Source of the DNA: an uncultured Spirochaetales bacterium
GTDB lineage: Bacteria > Spirochaetota > Spirochaetia > Sphaerochaetales > Sphaerochaetaceae
DNA: 11,916 nucleotides
NCBI GenBank assembly: GCA_937902565.1
Contig: CALFMX010000148.1
Location: forward strand, 1 to 11,916
Reading direction: 5' to 3'
Positions 1 to 7,005 of the stretch are shown here, piece after piece. The notes under the pieces are model-generated. The model was given only the letters and a program-made list of their open reading frames with translations, was not told the DNA's origin and made no database searches. Positions within the stretch are counted from its first letter, which is position 1; the number at the start of each line of letters is the position of its first letter. A program made the translations under genes and the position numbers.

Positions 1-52
1 CGGAAAGACGCGACCACGGCTGACGCCGACATCCTCGGCCGCCGCTGGCTCC
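1..52. other. Left-edge sequence not matching the adjoining ROK gene
   Basis: The minus-strand ROK reading frame stays open through these bases, but after the residues DIARE the expected second half of the winged-helix DNA-binding region (usually a Leu/Thr/Ser-rich recognition helix) is replaced by an Ala/Arg/Val-rich stretch that I do not recognise. The base composition is also more GC-rich than the sequence to its right. I infer a sequence join near 52-53, as at two other places in this window. It is too short to assign to a gene or organism. Confidence 0.45.
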
Positions 53-153
53 CGGGCGATATCGACCCGACTGATGCCCGGATTCTTCCAAATCAGCTGG
101 GCGACCAGTGAGGTGTTCGCGTTCTTCTGAAATTCATTGTTGTTGATCCTCAC
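53..153 (-). CDS. ROK-family transcriptional regulator, N-terminal fragment
   Basis: Only about 34 residues are visible: VRINNNEFQKNAN, then a segment ending SRVDIARE. This is the first helix-turn-helix part of ROK-family repressors (NagC/XylR/Mlc type), where the pattern asparagine-rich start, then a Leu-Ile-W/K segment, then ISRVDIAREL is typical. ROK repressors bind a sugar or sugar phosphate through a C-terminal kinase-like domain, which is absent here because the gene is cut near 52. The start is GTG at 153-151, with a GGGGG purine run 5 bases upstream; an in-frame ATG at 165-163 is an alternative. It diverges from a GH20 hexosaminidase, so I infer that it controls uptake or breakdown of amino-sugar oligosaccharides. 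The effector cannot be read from this fragment. Confidence 0.75.
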
Positions 154-175
154 GCCATCCCCCATGCCTCTGGCA

Positions 176-210
176 TTAGTTTGTTCGCTCTCTGTACAAA
201 CAAAGCCTAA
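176..210. promoter_or_regulatory. Candidate ROK operator (XylR-like half-site)
   Basis: The left arm TTAGTTTGTT (176-185) faces AACAAA (199-204) followed by GC and CTAA (207-210), giving an interrupted inverted repeat. The left arm is, from memory, the same as the half-site of Bacillus XylR operators, which also bind a ROK protein; the spacer here is longer (13 bases) and the right arm carries a two-base insertion. It overlaps the -10 and start region of the ROK promoter. Binding by the adjacent regulator is an inference. Confidence 0.5.
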
Positions 211-232
211 CACTGGCCATTCCACCTGTCAA
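204..232 (-). promoter_or_regulatory. Putative sigma-70 promoter of the ROK regulator
   Basis: On the minus strand a perfect -35 TTGACA (plus-strand 232-227) is followed after 17 bases by a weak -10 TAGGCT (209-204). The predicted start of transcription lies about 45 bases before the GTG of the ROK gene, within the dyad at 176-210, which would suit autorepression. The -35 is strong; the -10 matches only three of six consensus positions. Confidence 0.45.
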
Positions 233-233
233 G

Positions 234-259
234 CACAAAGTGAAATCATTTGACTTGTG
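234..259. promoter_or_regulatory. Imperfect dyad over the hexosaminidase -35 region
   Basis: CACAA (234-238), GT (240-241) and AAAT (243-246) are mirrored around C247 by ATTT (248-251), AC (253-254) and TTGTG (255-259), with one bulged A and one G/G mismatch. It covers the candidate -35 TTGACT at 250-255, a position where a bound repressor would block transcription. This is sequence symmetry only. Confidence 0.35.
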
Positions 260-278
260 GGGGTACTTCCTCAAATAT
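250..278 (+). promoter_or_regulatory. Putative promoter of the hexosaminidase
   Basis: TTGACT (250-255), a 17-base spacer and AAATAT (273-278) form a plausible sigma-70 promoter. It would leave a leader of roughly 180 bases before the chosen ATG at 466. A second TTGACT lies at 431-436 but has no good -10 at the right distance. Confidence 0.4.
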
Positions 279-415
279 CCGCCTGTACAGACCGATTGAC
301 AGCCCTAAACTCCCATATTACATGCATATTTGGGAGATTAGCCACACCTGTGGGAGAACGGCCCCTCTTCCCCATACTCCCCAACAATCGATTGATGGGG
401 AGGGAGGAGAGGTAT

Positions 416-430
416 GTACAACCTTTGTAC
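416..430. promoter_or_regulatory. Perfect palindrome in the hexosaminidase leader
   Basis: GTACAA, a CCT spacer and TTGTAC form a perfect 6-3-6 inverted repeat about 35 bases before the gene start. GTACAA occurs again at 194-199 next to the XylR-like dyad, and a CTGTACAG palindrome sits at 283-290, so a GTAC-centred recognition element may recur in this control region. Just upstream (about 397-412) is a purine-rich, Shine-Dalgarno-like run GGGGAGGGAGGAGAGG that is too far from the ATG at 466 to serve it directly. Confidence 0.4.
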
Positions 431-465
431 TTGACTTGCACCACATCCCGTGGTACCACATGGCC

Positions 466-1947
466 ATGAAGACACACCAAACGCCCAAAGCCAGCGACCT
501 GCTGTTTCCCGTGCCCCTCTCCATCGAGGATCGCGAAGGAGCATACCGCCTCCACCACACCACCACCATCGCCGCCTCCCCTCCCTTCGAGGCGTTGGCC
601 GATACGGCAGCCCAGCTGCTCGGTTGCAAGCGAGGCGGCGAGGACCTGCTCTTCAAGCACCAGGAGGGGTTTGGTGATGAGGAGTACCGCCTCACCATCT
701 CCAAGGTCCAGGTCGTCGTCACCGCATCGAGTGAGCGCGGCGCCTTCTATGGCCTCGGCGCCATACGCAAGCTGGCCCTCCTCAATGACAACATCTTGCC
801 GGCGTGCACTGTGGCAGACAAGCCTGCCTTCCAGTGGCGCGGTTTCATGCTCGACTGTGTCCGTCACTTCTTCAGCGTCGACTTCATCAAGAAGCTGATC
901 GACACCGCCTCCCTCTTCGGGCTCAACCGCTTCCACTGGCACCTCACCGATGACCAGGGGTGGCGCATCCCCATCGATGGGTGGCCAGAGCTGGAGACGG
1001 TTGCCAGCAAGCGGCGGGAGTTGCAGTACGAGGATGGGCGCACCTACGGGCGGATGTACACCAAGGAGGAGATCGCCGAGGTCCAGGCGTTCGCCCATAG
1101 CCGGCAGATGCTCGTCATCCCCGAGGTCGAGACCCCGGGCCATGTCTCGGCCCTCCTGGCCGCCTATCCCGAGTTCGGTTGCAGCGGCGGCCCCTATGAG
1201 GTCCAGGACCGCTGGGGGATCTTTTCCGAGGTGCTCTGCGCGGGAAATGACGACATGCTCGCCTTCTTCGACGATGTCATCACCCAGGTCGCCTCACTCT
1301 TTACAGACCCCTATATCCATATCGGCGGGGACGAGTGCCCGCAGACGGAGTGGGAGCAGTGTCCCAAGTGCCAGGCGCGCATGAGGAGCGAGGGGCTGAA
1401 AGCCGAACGCGAGCTGCAGAGCTGGCTGACCAGCCGGATCAGCGCGATGGTCCACGCCCACGGCAAGCGGCCCATCGGCTGGGACGAGGTGCTCGATGGC
1501 ACCGAGGAGATGGGCCTGCCCTCCGACCTCATCGTCCAGTCGTGGCAGGGGGTGAGAGGGGGCATCGAGGCGGCCAAGCGTGGCCACCAGGTGGTCATGA
1601 GCCCCAACACAGAGGGGTGCTACCTCGACTACCGCCACCTCGACAGCGAGGAGGAGATGGGCAACCTCGGCGTCTCAACCCTCCGACAGCTCGCCTCCTT
1701 CACCCCCACCCCACCCGAGATGGATGAACACTCCAGGACGATGGTCCTCGGGGCGCAGGCAAACCTCTGGAGTGAGCGCGTCCTCTCGTCGCGCCAAGCC
1801 GAATACCTCCTCTTCCCCCGCCTGCAGCTCTTGGCCCAGCAGCTGTGGAACCCACAGGAGGGCGAGAAGAATCTGGAAAAAGTGGAGCTGTTGATCAGGT
1901 ACTGCGAGAAGCTCGACCTTGCCTGCTATCGCGGCAGAGCTGAGTGA
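466..1947 (+). CDS. Beta-N-acetylhexosaminidase, GH20
   Basis: This 493-residue enzyme is a glycoside hydrolase family 20 exo-hexosaminidase, removing terminal GlcNAc or GalNAc from chitin- or glycan-derived oligosaccharides by substrate-assisted catalysis. An N-terminal GH20b-like alpha/beta domain (about residues 10-115) precedes the TIM barrel, which opens at WRGFMLD (124). It shows HWHLTDDQGWR (157-167), PEVETPGH (219-226), the catalytic pair in HIGGDE (D289-E290) and ANLWSE (432-437). No signal peptide is visible, so it probably acts in the cytoplasm on imported oligosaccharides. The start is uncertain: ATG 466 or ATG 460 both have weak ribosome-binding sites, and the frame is open back to about 250, but residues encoded there look non-conserved and lie in a likely control region. 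It is divergent from a ROK regulator and ends at a strong terminator. Confidence 0.92.
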   Translation: MKTHQTPKASDLLFPVPLSIEDREGAYRLHHTTTIAASPPFEALADTAAQLLGCKRGGEDLLFKHQEGFGDEEYRLTISKVQVVVTASSERGAFYGLGAIRKLALLNDNILPACTVADKPAFQWRGFMLDCVRHFFSVDFIKKLIDTASLFGLNRFHWHLTDDQGWRIPIDGWPELETVASKRRELQYEDGRTYGRMYTKEEIAEVQAFAHSRQMLVIPEVETPGHVSALLAAYPEFGCSGGPYEVQDRWGIFSEVLCAGNDDMLAFFDDVITQVASLFTDPYIHIGGDECPQTEWEQCPKCQARMRSEGLKAERELQSWLTSRISAMVHAHGKRPIGWDEVLDGTEEMGLPSDLIVQSWQGVRGGIEAAKRGHQVVMSPNTEGCYLDYRHLDSEEEMGNLGVSTLRQLASFTPTPPEMDEHSRTMVLGAQANLWSERVLSSRQAEYLLFPRLQLLAQQLWNPQEGEKNLEKVELLIRYCEKLDLACYRGRAE

Positions 1948-1953
1948 CCATTG

Positions 1954-2006
1954 AAAAAATCCACCAGGGGTGGTATGAAGAACCAACACCTTCTGGTGGA
2001 TTTTCT
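1954..2006. terminator. Bidirectional intrinsic terminator between convergent genes
   Basis: AAAATCCACCAG (1956-1967) pairs perfectly over 12 bases with CTGGTGGATTTT (1993-2004); the 25-base loop can pair further (GGTGGT with ACCAACACC). T runs on the plus strand at 2001-2004 and on the minus strand (A run at 1954-1959) fit termination of both the plus-strand hexosaminidase and the minus-strand acyl-CoA synthetase/yhbY unit. Confidence 0.8.
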
Positions 2007-2011
2007 CTAAT

Positions 2012-2045
2012 ATGGGCCGTTCATCGTTGATGGATGGCCCATTTT
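2012..2045 (+). terminator. Second hairpin in the convergent gap
   Basis: ATGGGCC (2012-2018) and GGCCCAT (2036-2042) form a perfect 7-base stem, with an inner CATC/GATG pairing, followed by a short TTTT that includes 2042-2045. It probably backs up the first terminator for the plus-strand gene. It ends 4 bases before the stop of the yhbY-like gene. Confidence 0.45.
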
Positions 2046-2048
2046 GCT

Positions 2049-2345
2049 CTACGTCAGCAACTCCTTGGGGATGACGATCAGGCGCTCCTCGCTCGGCCGG
2101 TAGAAGGTGGCGACAAAACCGATGATGGAGACCAGGTCGCTGCCGGTATGGGTGGCAAGCTCCTCACTGAGGGAGCGGATCTGGTCCTTCTGTGCCTGGA
2201 ACTTCACCTTCACCAGCTCATGGCTGGCAAGCGACTCATCCAGGCTTGCGTAGATGCGCTCATCCACCCCACCTTTGCCGACCATGACGGTCGCCTTGAT
2301 CGGATGGGCGAGGCTCTTCAGGAATGCGCGTGTCTTGCTGTTCAT
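2049..2345 (-). CDS. yhbY: YhbY-type (CRS1/YhbY domain) RNA-binding protein
   Basis: A 98-residue, single-domain protein of the CRM (CRS1/YhbY) family, the usual length for bacterial YhbY. It shows the family pattern LKSLAHPIKATVMVGKGG near the N-terminus (the GKGG loop replaces the common GKNG), then a helix with LASHELVKVKF, and a C-terminal IGFVATFYRPS strand. YhbY proteins associate with pre-50S ribosomal particles and are thought to help ribosome assembly. The chosen ATG (2345-2343) has an AAGGA ribosome-binding site about 8 bases upstream; a GTG at 2348-2346 overlaps the TAG stop of the acyl-CoA synthetase. The two genes are thus a tight unit, co-transcribed and probably translationally coupled. 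There is no obvious functional link between them. Confidence 0.88.
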   Translation of the reverse strand: MNSKTRAFLKSLAHPIKATVMVGKGGVDERIYASLDESLASHELVKVKFQAQKDQIRSLSEELATHTGSDLVSIIGFVATFYRPSEERLIVIPKELLT

Positions 2346-2347
2346 CA

Positions 2348-4087
2348 CTAATCCTTGTACTGCTGTGCCACGAGGTACCGCTTGACCTTTTTGGTGCTGG
2401 TCATCGCGAGCGGCTCGTCGACCACGGTGGTGCGCGTAATCTTCTTGTAGGATTGCAGCTTGCGGTTCACCTCACTGACGATTACATCCATCCGCTCCTC
2501 GATCTTGGCCTTGGACGCCTTCCCATGCTCCTTCTCCATCGCATCGGTATACGCCTCTGCCGGATAGATCAGGGCACGGATCCCCTCACTCTTGGTCTTC
2601 TTGTCGACGATGTAGCCGAGCACACAGATCGTGTCGATCTCATTGTAGAGCTGGAAATGGTCCTCGATCTCCTCGGGGAAGACATTCTTGCCCCCTTCGG
2701 TGACGATGAGGTTCTTCGCGCGCCCGGTGAGGTAGAGGTAGCCCTCGCTATCCTGGTAACCGACATCGCCGGTGTTGAGCCACCCATCCTCGAGCACCTC
2801 GGCGGTCGCCTCCGGATTGTTGTAGTAGCCTTGCATCACCATCGGTCCCTTGATGTGGATGATCCCGTTGCCATCGCTATCGGGATCGACGATCTTTATC
2901 TCGGTTCCCGGCACCCGCTTGCCCACAGAGGTCTCGATGTACGCCTCCACCGGGTTGAGGTGGGTGATCGGGCTCGTCTCGGTCAAGCCGTAGCCCTGGA
3001 CGAAGTCGATGCCCAGCTCGTTGAACATCTTGAAGGTGGAGGCGGGCAACGGTCCACCGCCACTGATACAGATCCGGTTGTTCTCCAGGGAGAGATTCTT
3101 GAGCAGGAAGCCGAACATCTTCTTGCCGATGTTGACCTTGAAGACCTTCTTGATGAGGCCGGAGAGGCCCATCAGGGCCTTGATGAGGCCGTAGACGATG
3201 ATGCCCTTCTTGCGCACCCCGTCCATGAGGGCCCCGATCATCTTGTTGAAGAGCATCGGGACACCCAAGAACATCGTCACCCCACCCTCTCGCATCTCCT
3301 TGAAGACCTGGCTGATCACCAGCTTCTTTCCAAAGACGATCGCCGCCCCGACGCTGAGGCCCTCGATGAAGACCGCCATCATCGAGTAGCTGTGGTGCAG
3401 CGGCAAAATTGCGTAGAAGACGTCGGTGTCATAGATGAACATGTTGCCCTGGGCCAGATAACAGTCACTGACGAAGTTGCGGTGGCTGAGCATCACACCC
3501 TTGGGGGTGCCGGTCGTCCCGCTGGTAAAGAGGATTGCCGCCGTCTCCTCGGCGTCGGCGAGGCGCCGCTTCTGAGTGGGGGCCTTCAGGTCGAGGAGGA
3601 AGGGGTATTCAGACCCTGCCTCGAGGCTGATGCGCTCCGAGAGAGCCAGCTCATCCTTCTCATCAAACCCCTTCAGGCGCTCTTTGTCGGCGAAGAACAT
3701 CTTCACTTCGGCAAACTTCATCAGCTTGGTCAAATCGGTGTTGTTCAGTGTGGCGTCGAGGGGAACGACGATAGCCCCTGCATAGAGGACCGCCAGGTAT
3801 GCAATACCCCATTCGGGGCTGTTCTTGCCACTGACGGCGATCTTGTCGCCCTCACCAACGCCCTTGGATACAAGGTAGTCGGCCAGTGCGATGACACGCT
3901 GCTGGACCTCGGTATAGGTCAGGCTCTGCCTCTCTGGGGTAAAGGAGATAAAACAAGTATGATCGGGGTAGCGCATGACGCTGATGTCAAACATCTGGAC
4001 AACGGTCGGCCACTCTCCGGTAAAGGTTTTCCCTCGAAATTCATCCAAAAAATCCCATGGTTTCACTGCATCTTTCTTATGTGCCAT
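2348..4087 (-). CDS. Long-chain acyl-CoA synthetase (AMP-forming)
   Basis: A 579-residue ANL-superfamily enzyme that activates a fatty acid to acyl-AMP and then acyl-CoA at the cytoplasmic membrane face. Motifs in order: phosphate-binding loop TSGTTGTPKG (188-197), the acyl-adenylate motif YGLTETSP (366-373), the ribose-binding LNTGD (437-441), hinge TGRAKN (454-459) followed by EGGKNVFPEEIE, and the C-terminal catalytic lysine region STKKVKR (564-570). A basic, Leu/Gly-rich insertion around 292-330 is typical of long-chain FadD/ACSL proteins. The ATG has a perfect AGGAGG 6 bases upstream and a good promoter at 4147-4119. It is the first gene of a two-gene unit with the yhbY-like gene. Chain-length preference cannot be read from the sequence, and a role in lipid recycling from host or environment is a guess. 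Confidence 0.9.
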   Translation of the reverse strand: MAHKKDAVKPWDFLDEFRGKTFTGEWPTVVQMFDISVMRYPDHTCFISFTPERQSLTYTEVQQRVIALADYLVSKGVGEGDKIAVSGKNSPEWGIAYLAVLYAGAIVVPLDATLNNTDLTKLMKFAEVKMFFADKERLKGFDEKDELALSERISLEAGSEYPFLLDLKAPTQKRRLADAEETAAILFTSGTTGTPKGVMLSHRNFVSDCYLAQGNMFIYDTDVFYAILPLHHSYSMMAVFIEGLSVGAAIVFGKKLVISQVFKEMREGGVTMFLGVPMLFNKMIGALMDGVRKKGIIVYGLIKALMGLSGLIKKVFKVNIGKKMFGFLLKNLSLENNRICISGGGPLPASTFKMFNELGIDFVQGYGLTETSPITHLNPVEAYIETSVGKRVPGTEIKIVDPDSDGNGIIHIKGPMVMQGYYNNPEATAEVLEDGWLNTGDVGYQDSEGYLYLTGRAKNLIVTEGGKNVFPEEIEDHFQLYNEIDTICVLGYIVDKKTKSEGIRALIYPAEAYTDAMEKEHGKASKAKIEERMDVIVSEVNRKLQSYKKITRTTVVDEPLAMTSTKKVKRYLVAQQYKD

Positions 4088-4118
4088 TGAGGCCTCCTCA
4101 CGCGTACAGTCTCAGCAA

Positions 4119-4147
4119 ACTATACGTCGGAACAAGGGGTTAATCAA
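4119..4147 (-). promoter_or_regulatory. Promoter of the acyl-CoA synthetase-yhbY unit
   Basis: Minus strand: TTGATT (plus-strand 4147-4142), exactly 17 bases, then TATAGT (4124-4119). This is a close sigma-70 match and places the start about 25 bases before the ATG's ribosome-binding site. Confidence 0.65.
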
Positions 4148-4201
4148 GATTTGCATGACACTTTTTCAAATTCCGTATAAGTGTAAGAGAATTTCGCTCC
4201 G

Positions 4202-4230
4202 TTGACCAAAAAACGTGGGTAATCTACAGT
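4202..4230 (+). promoter_or_regulatory. Promoter of the folC operon
   Basis: TTGACC (4202-4207), a 17-base spacer and TACAGT (4225-4230). Transcription would start near 4237, giving a leader of only about 15 bases, with GAGG at 4238-4241 ahead of the ATG. An alternative upstream pair, TTGCAT near 4152 and TATAAG near 4177, has a longer 19-base spacer. The divergent gap thus holds back-to-back promoters for two operons. Confidence 0.5.
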
Positions 4231-4250
4231 AACCGACGAGGTACTGCACC

Positions 4251-5606
4251 ATGGCCATCACTAGATTCAGCGAGATGATTACATTCATGGAGACCTTCAC
4301 CAACCTGGAGAAGCAAACCGACAACTACACCACACGTTCCTACCGCCTCGATCGGATGGGAGTGCTCCTCACCCATCTGGGAAACCCTGAACGGGACTTC
4401 AAGAAGATCCACCTCGCCGGCAGCAAGGGCAAGGGCTCGACGGCCAGCTACCTGGCCACCGCCCTCTCGGCCCTCGGCTACAAGACCGGCCTCTTCCTCT
4501 CCCCCCACCTCTCGGACTACCGTGAGCGCTTCACCCTTGCAGGCACCTTCTTTGATGAACCATTTTTGGTAGAGGTGGGCAACGAGCTCATCGAATCCCT
4601 GTCGCACTTCACCTTCACCGATGAGTGGGGGCCCACCTCCCCCACGACCTTTGAACTCTTCTGTGCCTACGCCTACCTCCTCTTCTCCCGGTCAAGGTGC
4701 CAGTGGGCGGTCATCGAGACGGGCCTCGGCGGGCGCCTTGATGCCACCAACACCATCACCCCGGAGGCGGTCGTCCTCACCCCAATCGAACTCGAGCACA
4801 CCAGGATCCTGGGCAACACCCTCACCCAGATCGCCTATGAGAAGAGCAAGATCATCAAGGAGGGGGTCCCCGTCTTCATCGGCTACCAAGATGGGGTCGT
4901 CATGGAGACCTTCCTCAACGAGGCGGCGGCAAGGCATGCCCCGGTCCATCGCCTCGACCAGGCCCTGGTTGCATTGGGCACCACCACCACTGCCTGCGGG
5001 GAGGCGGTCACCTACCAGTGGGCCGATGGGACGGAGGAGACCCTGCTCCTCGCGATGCGTTCCCATGTCCAGGCGCAGAACAGTGCCCTCGCCCTCCTCC
5101 TGCTGCGCACCCTCGGCCTCTACGATGCGAGCATCCTGCCCGCCTTCACCGCCAACGCCATCCCCGGCCGCTTCCAGCAGATCTCAAGCCACCCTGCCCT
5201 CTACATCGATGGGGCCCATACCCTCCACTCGCTTGAGGCGTTGCTCTCCTCCTTCAGTGAACTCTACCGGCGTGAGCAGATCACCATCATCTACGGGGCG
5301 CTCGAGGACAAGGACCACACGCACATGGTCCGGGCCGTCCTCGAGAGCGCCGACCGTATCATCATCAGCCGGCCGGGCACCTACAAGAAGAGTGACCTGC
5401 CCTCCCTCAAGGCACTCTTCGATTCCATGGCGACTGCGGGCCAAACCATCACCCTCATCGAGGAAAACAGCAGTGCCCTTGAGCGTGCGTTGGAGATAAC
5501 GAGCCAAGACGGAGCCATCCTGGTGTGCGGCTCCTTCTACCTCGGAGGCGGGATAAAGGAGGCCTTCGAGGCGAGGAGGGCACGCCATGAGTCTCAACTG
5601 GCGTGA
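4251..5606 (+). CDS. folC: Folylpolyglutamate synthase / dihydrofolate synthase
   Basis: A 451-residue Mur-ligase-family enzyme of usual FolC length that adds glutamate to dihydropteroate and/or reduced folates using ATP, in the cytoplasm. The order of motifs is typical: ATP-binding loop GSKGKGS (57-63), the omega-loop region LFLSPHLSDYRERF (81-94), ETGLGGRLDATN (156-167) with Mg-binding Glu, LEHTRILGNT (181-190) with Mg-binding His183, IAYEKSKIIKEGVP (194-207) where the first lysine corresponds to the carbamylated lysine of the family, and C-terminal IDGAHT (319-324). EKSKIIK departs from the common EKAGIIK. The start ATG has GAGG about 9 bases upstream. It is the first gene of an overlapping three-gene operon; its last 20 bases overlap the NFACT gene. 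Whether it has both activities cannot be told. Confidence 0.92.
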   Translation: MAITRFSEMITFMETFTNLEKQTDNYTTRSYRLDRMGVLLTHLGNPERDFKKIHLAGSKGKGSTASYLATALSALGYKTGLFLSPHLSDYRERFTLAGTFFDEPFLVEVGNELIESLSHFTFTDEWGPTSPTTFELFCAYAYLLFSRSRCQWAVIETGLGGRLDATNTITPEAVVLTPIELEHTRILGNTLTQIAYEKSKIIKEGVPVFIGYQDGVVMETFLNEAAARHAPVHRLDQALVALGTTTTACGEAVTYQWADGTEETLLLAMRSHVQAQNSALALLLLRTLGLYDASILPAFTANAIPGRFQQISSHPALYIDGAHTLHSLEALLSSFSELYRREQITIIYGALEDKDHTHMVRAVLESADRIIISRPGTYKKSDLPSLKALFDSMATAGQTITLIEENSSALERALEITSQDGAILVCGSFYLGGGIKEAFEARRARHESQLA

Positions 5607-7005
5607 GATAGCCCTCATCGTCAGCGAGTTGCCCCTCGAGGGCAGTGTACTCCAGTCGGTGGTGCAGCACGACTTCAACTCCCTCTCCTTCCACTTCTAC
5701 CATAGGGAGGCGGGCCGCTGGACCCTCTATACCGAAGTGGGGACGCCACGATCTCGCCTCCACATGAGCACCACGGCCACCAAGGAGAAGACGGCCAAGC
5801 TGCAGCGCTTCATCCAATTCGCCCGCTCCCGCCTCATCGGCAGCAGGGTCACCGCATGCTACCAATACCCCTATGACCGGCTCCTTCGCCTCAGCCTCGA
5901 CAACCATGGCACCCCCCTCCTCCTCTTCATCCGCCTCTACAGCGGAAGCGGGGCGAACATCATCGTCACCGACAGTGAGTACACCATCCTCGACCTCCTG
6001 CTCCGACGCCCCTCCCGCGGCGAGGTGAGCGGGGCCCGTTTCGAGGTCGGGGAAGAGCGCACCGAGGACGGGAAACCCTTCTTCGTCCGGCCACGGGAGG
6101 AGGGATCATTCAACCGGCAGATCGAGGCCGAATACAGCAGGGAGGGCAGCACGGTCGAACTCGAAGAGCTGCTCAGGCGGGTACGGGCCCAAGGGGAGCG
6201 GGAGATCGAGCGGGTGCGTGCAGCCATCGATCGGGGGAAGCGGAGCCTCGAAGCGGTGCAGGATTTCGACCGGCTGAAGGATGAGGCCGACCTACTGAGC
6301 GCCAACGCACACCTCATCGGTGACAAGATGGAGAGCATCGAGCTCCTCGACTGGAAGACCCACGAGCCTGTCACCATCGCCCTGGACAGCAGGCTCAAGG
6401 GACACGAACAGGTGGAGCGCGCCTATGAGCGCTACCAACGGGCGAAGGGGACCGCGGAGAATGCAACAGCGGAGCTCACGCGCCTTGAGGCGGAGCTTGC
6501 ATCCCGCATTGAGGAGCTGGACACGCTGCTCACTCCCCGCCCTGACAGCGAGGCGTGGTGCGCAGACCTCACCTCTGCGCTGCACGAGGGGCAGGCTGCC
6601 ACCACAGCGCGCAAGGGGGTGGGCCTGGTCATCAGAAGCGGGGCCTTCACCCTCCTGGTGGGGCGTAATGCGAAGGAGAACGACGAACTGCTACGCCACC
6701 ATACCCGTGGCAACGACTGGTGGGTCCATACCCGCGACTATAGCGGCGGCTACGTCTTCATCAAGGATATCAGGGGCAAGAGCGTACCCCTTGAGGTCCT
6801 GCTCGACGCCGCCATGCTTGCCATCCACTACAGCAAGGCCCGCAAAGCGGGCAAAGCCGATCTCTACTACACCCAGGTCAAATACCTCAGGCGGGCCAAG
6901 GGTGGGCCGAAGGGCCTGGTCATCCCCACACAGGAGAAGAATCTCTCGGTGGTACTGGACGAAGAGCGCCTAAGATGGTTACTTTTAGACCATGACGATG
7001 CGTAG
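5587..7005 (+). CDS. NFACT / RqcH-like ribosome quality control protein
   Basis: A 472-residue member of the NFACT (RqcH/FbpA/Tae2) family. Such proteins bind 50S subunits carrying stalled peptidyl-tRNA and direct C-terminal Ala (or related) tailing for degradation. NFACT-N spans about 1-175 and contains an Asp-Arg pair in YPYDRLL at 97-98, the same position as the D97/R98 pair important in B. subtilis RqcH. A charged coiled-coil segment follows (about 185-235 and 270-315) around a conserved middle block ADLLSANAHLIGDK. NFACT-R begins at GLVIRSGAFTLLVGRNAKEND (346 on) and includes DWWVHTRDYSGGYVFI, the counterpart of DLWFHVKD.PGSHV. The protein is roughly 100 residues shorter than typical RqcH; the part missing corresponds to the helix-hairpin-helix region. 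AGGAGGG 6 bases before ATG; overlaps folC and the next gene, so translation is probably coupled. Confidence 0.85.
   Translation: MSLNWREIALIVSELPLEGSVLQSVVQHDFNSLSFHFYHREAGRWTLYTEVGTPRSRLHMSTTATKEKTAKLQRFIQFARSRLIGSRVTACYQYPYDRLLRLSLDNHGTPLLLFIRLYSGSGANIIVTDSEYTILDLLLRRPSRGEVSGARFEVGEERTEDGKPFFVRPREEGSFNRQIEAEYSREGSTVELEELLRRVRAQGEREIERVRAAIDRGKRSLEAVQDFDRLKDEADLLSANAHLIGDKMESIELLDWKTHEPVTIALDSRLKGHEQVERAYERYQRAKGTAENATAELTRLEAELASRIEELDTLLTPRPDSEAWCADLTSALHEGQAATTARKGVGLVIRSGAFTLLVGRNAKENDELLRHHTRGNDWWVHTRDYSGGYVFIKDIRGKSVPLEVLLDAAMLAIHYSKARKAGKADLYYTQVKYLRRAKGGPKGLVIPTQEKNLSVVLDEERLRWLLLDHDDA

Noticed and set aside
2324..4090. A long plus-strand frame of 588 codons opposite the acyl-CoA synthetase
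   Set aside because: It mirrors the minus-strand gene, is His/Asp/Leu-rich with no recognisable domain, and the minus strand carries all ANL motifs, a perfect ribosome-binding site and a promoter.
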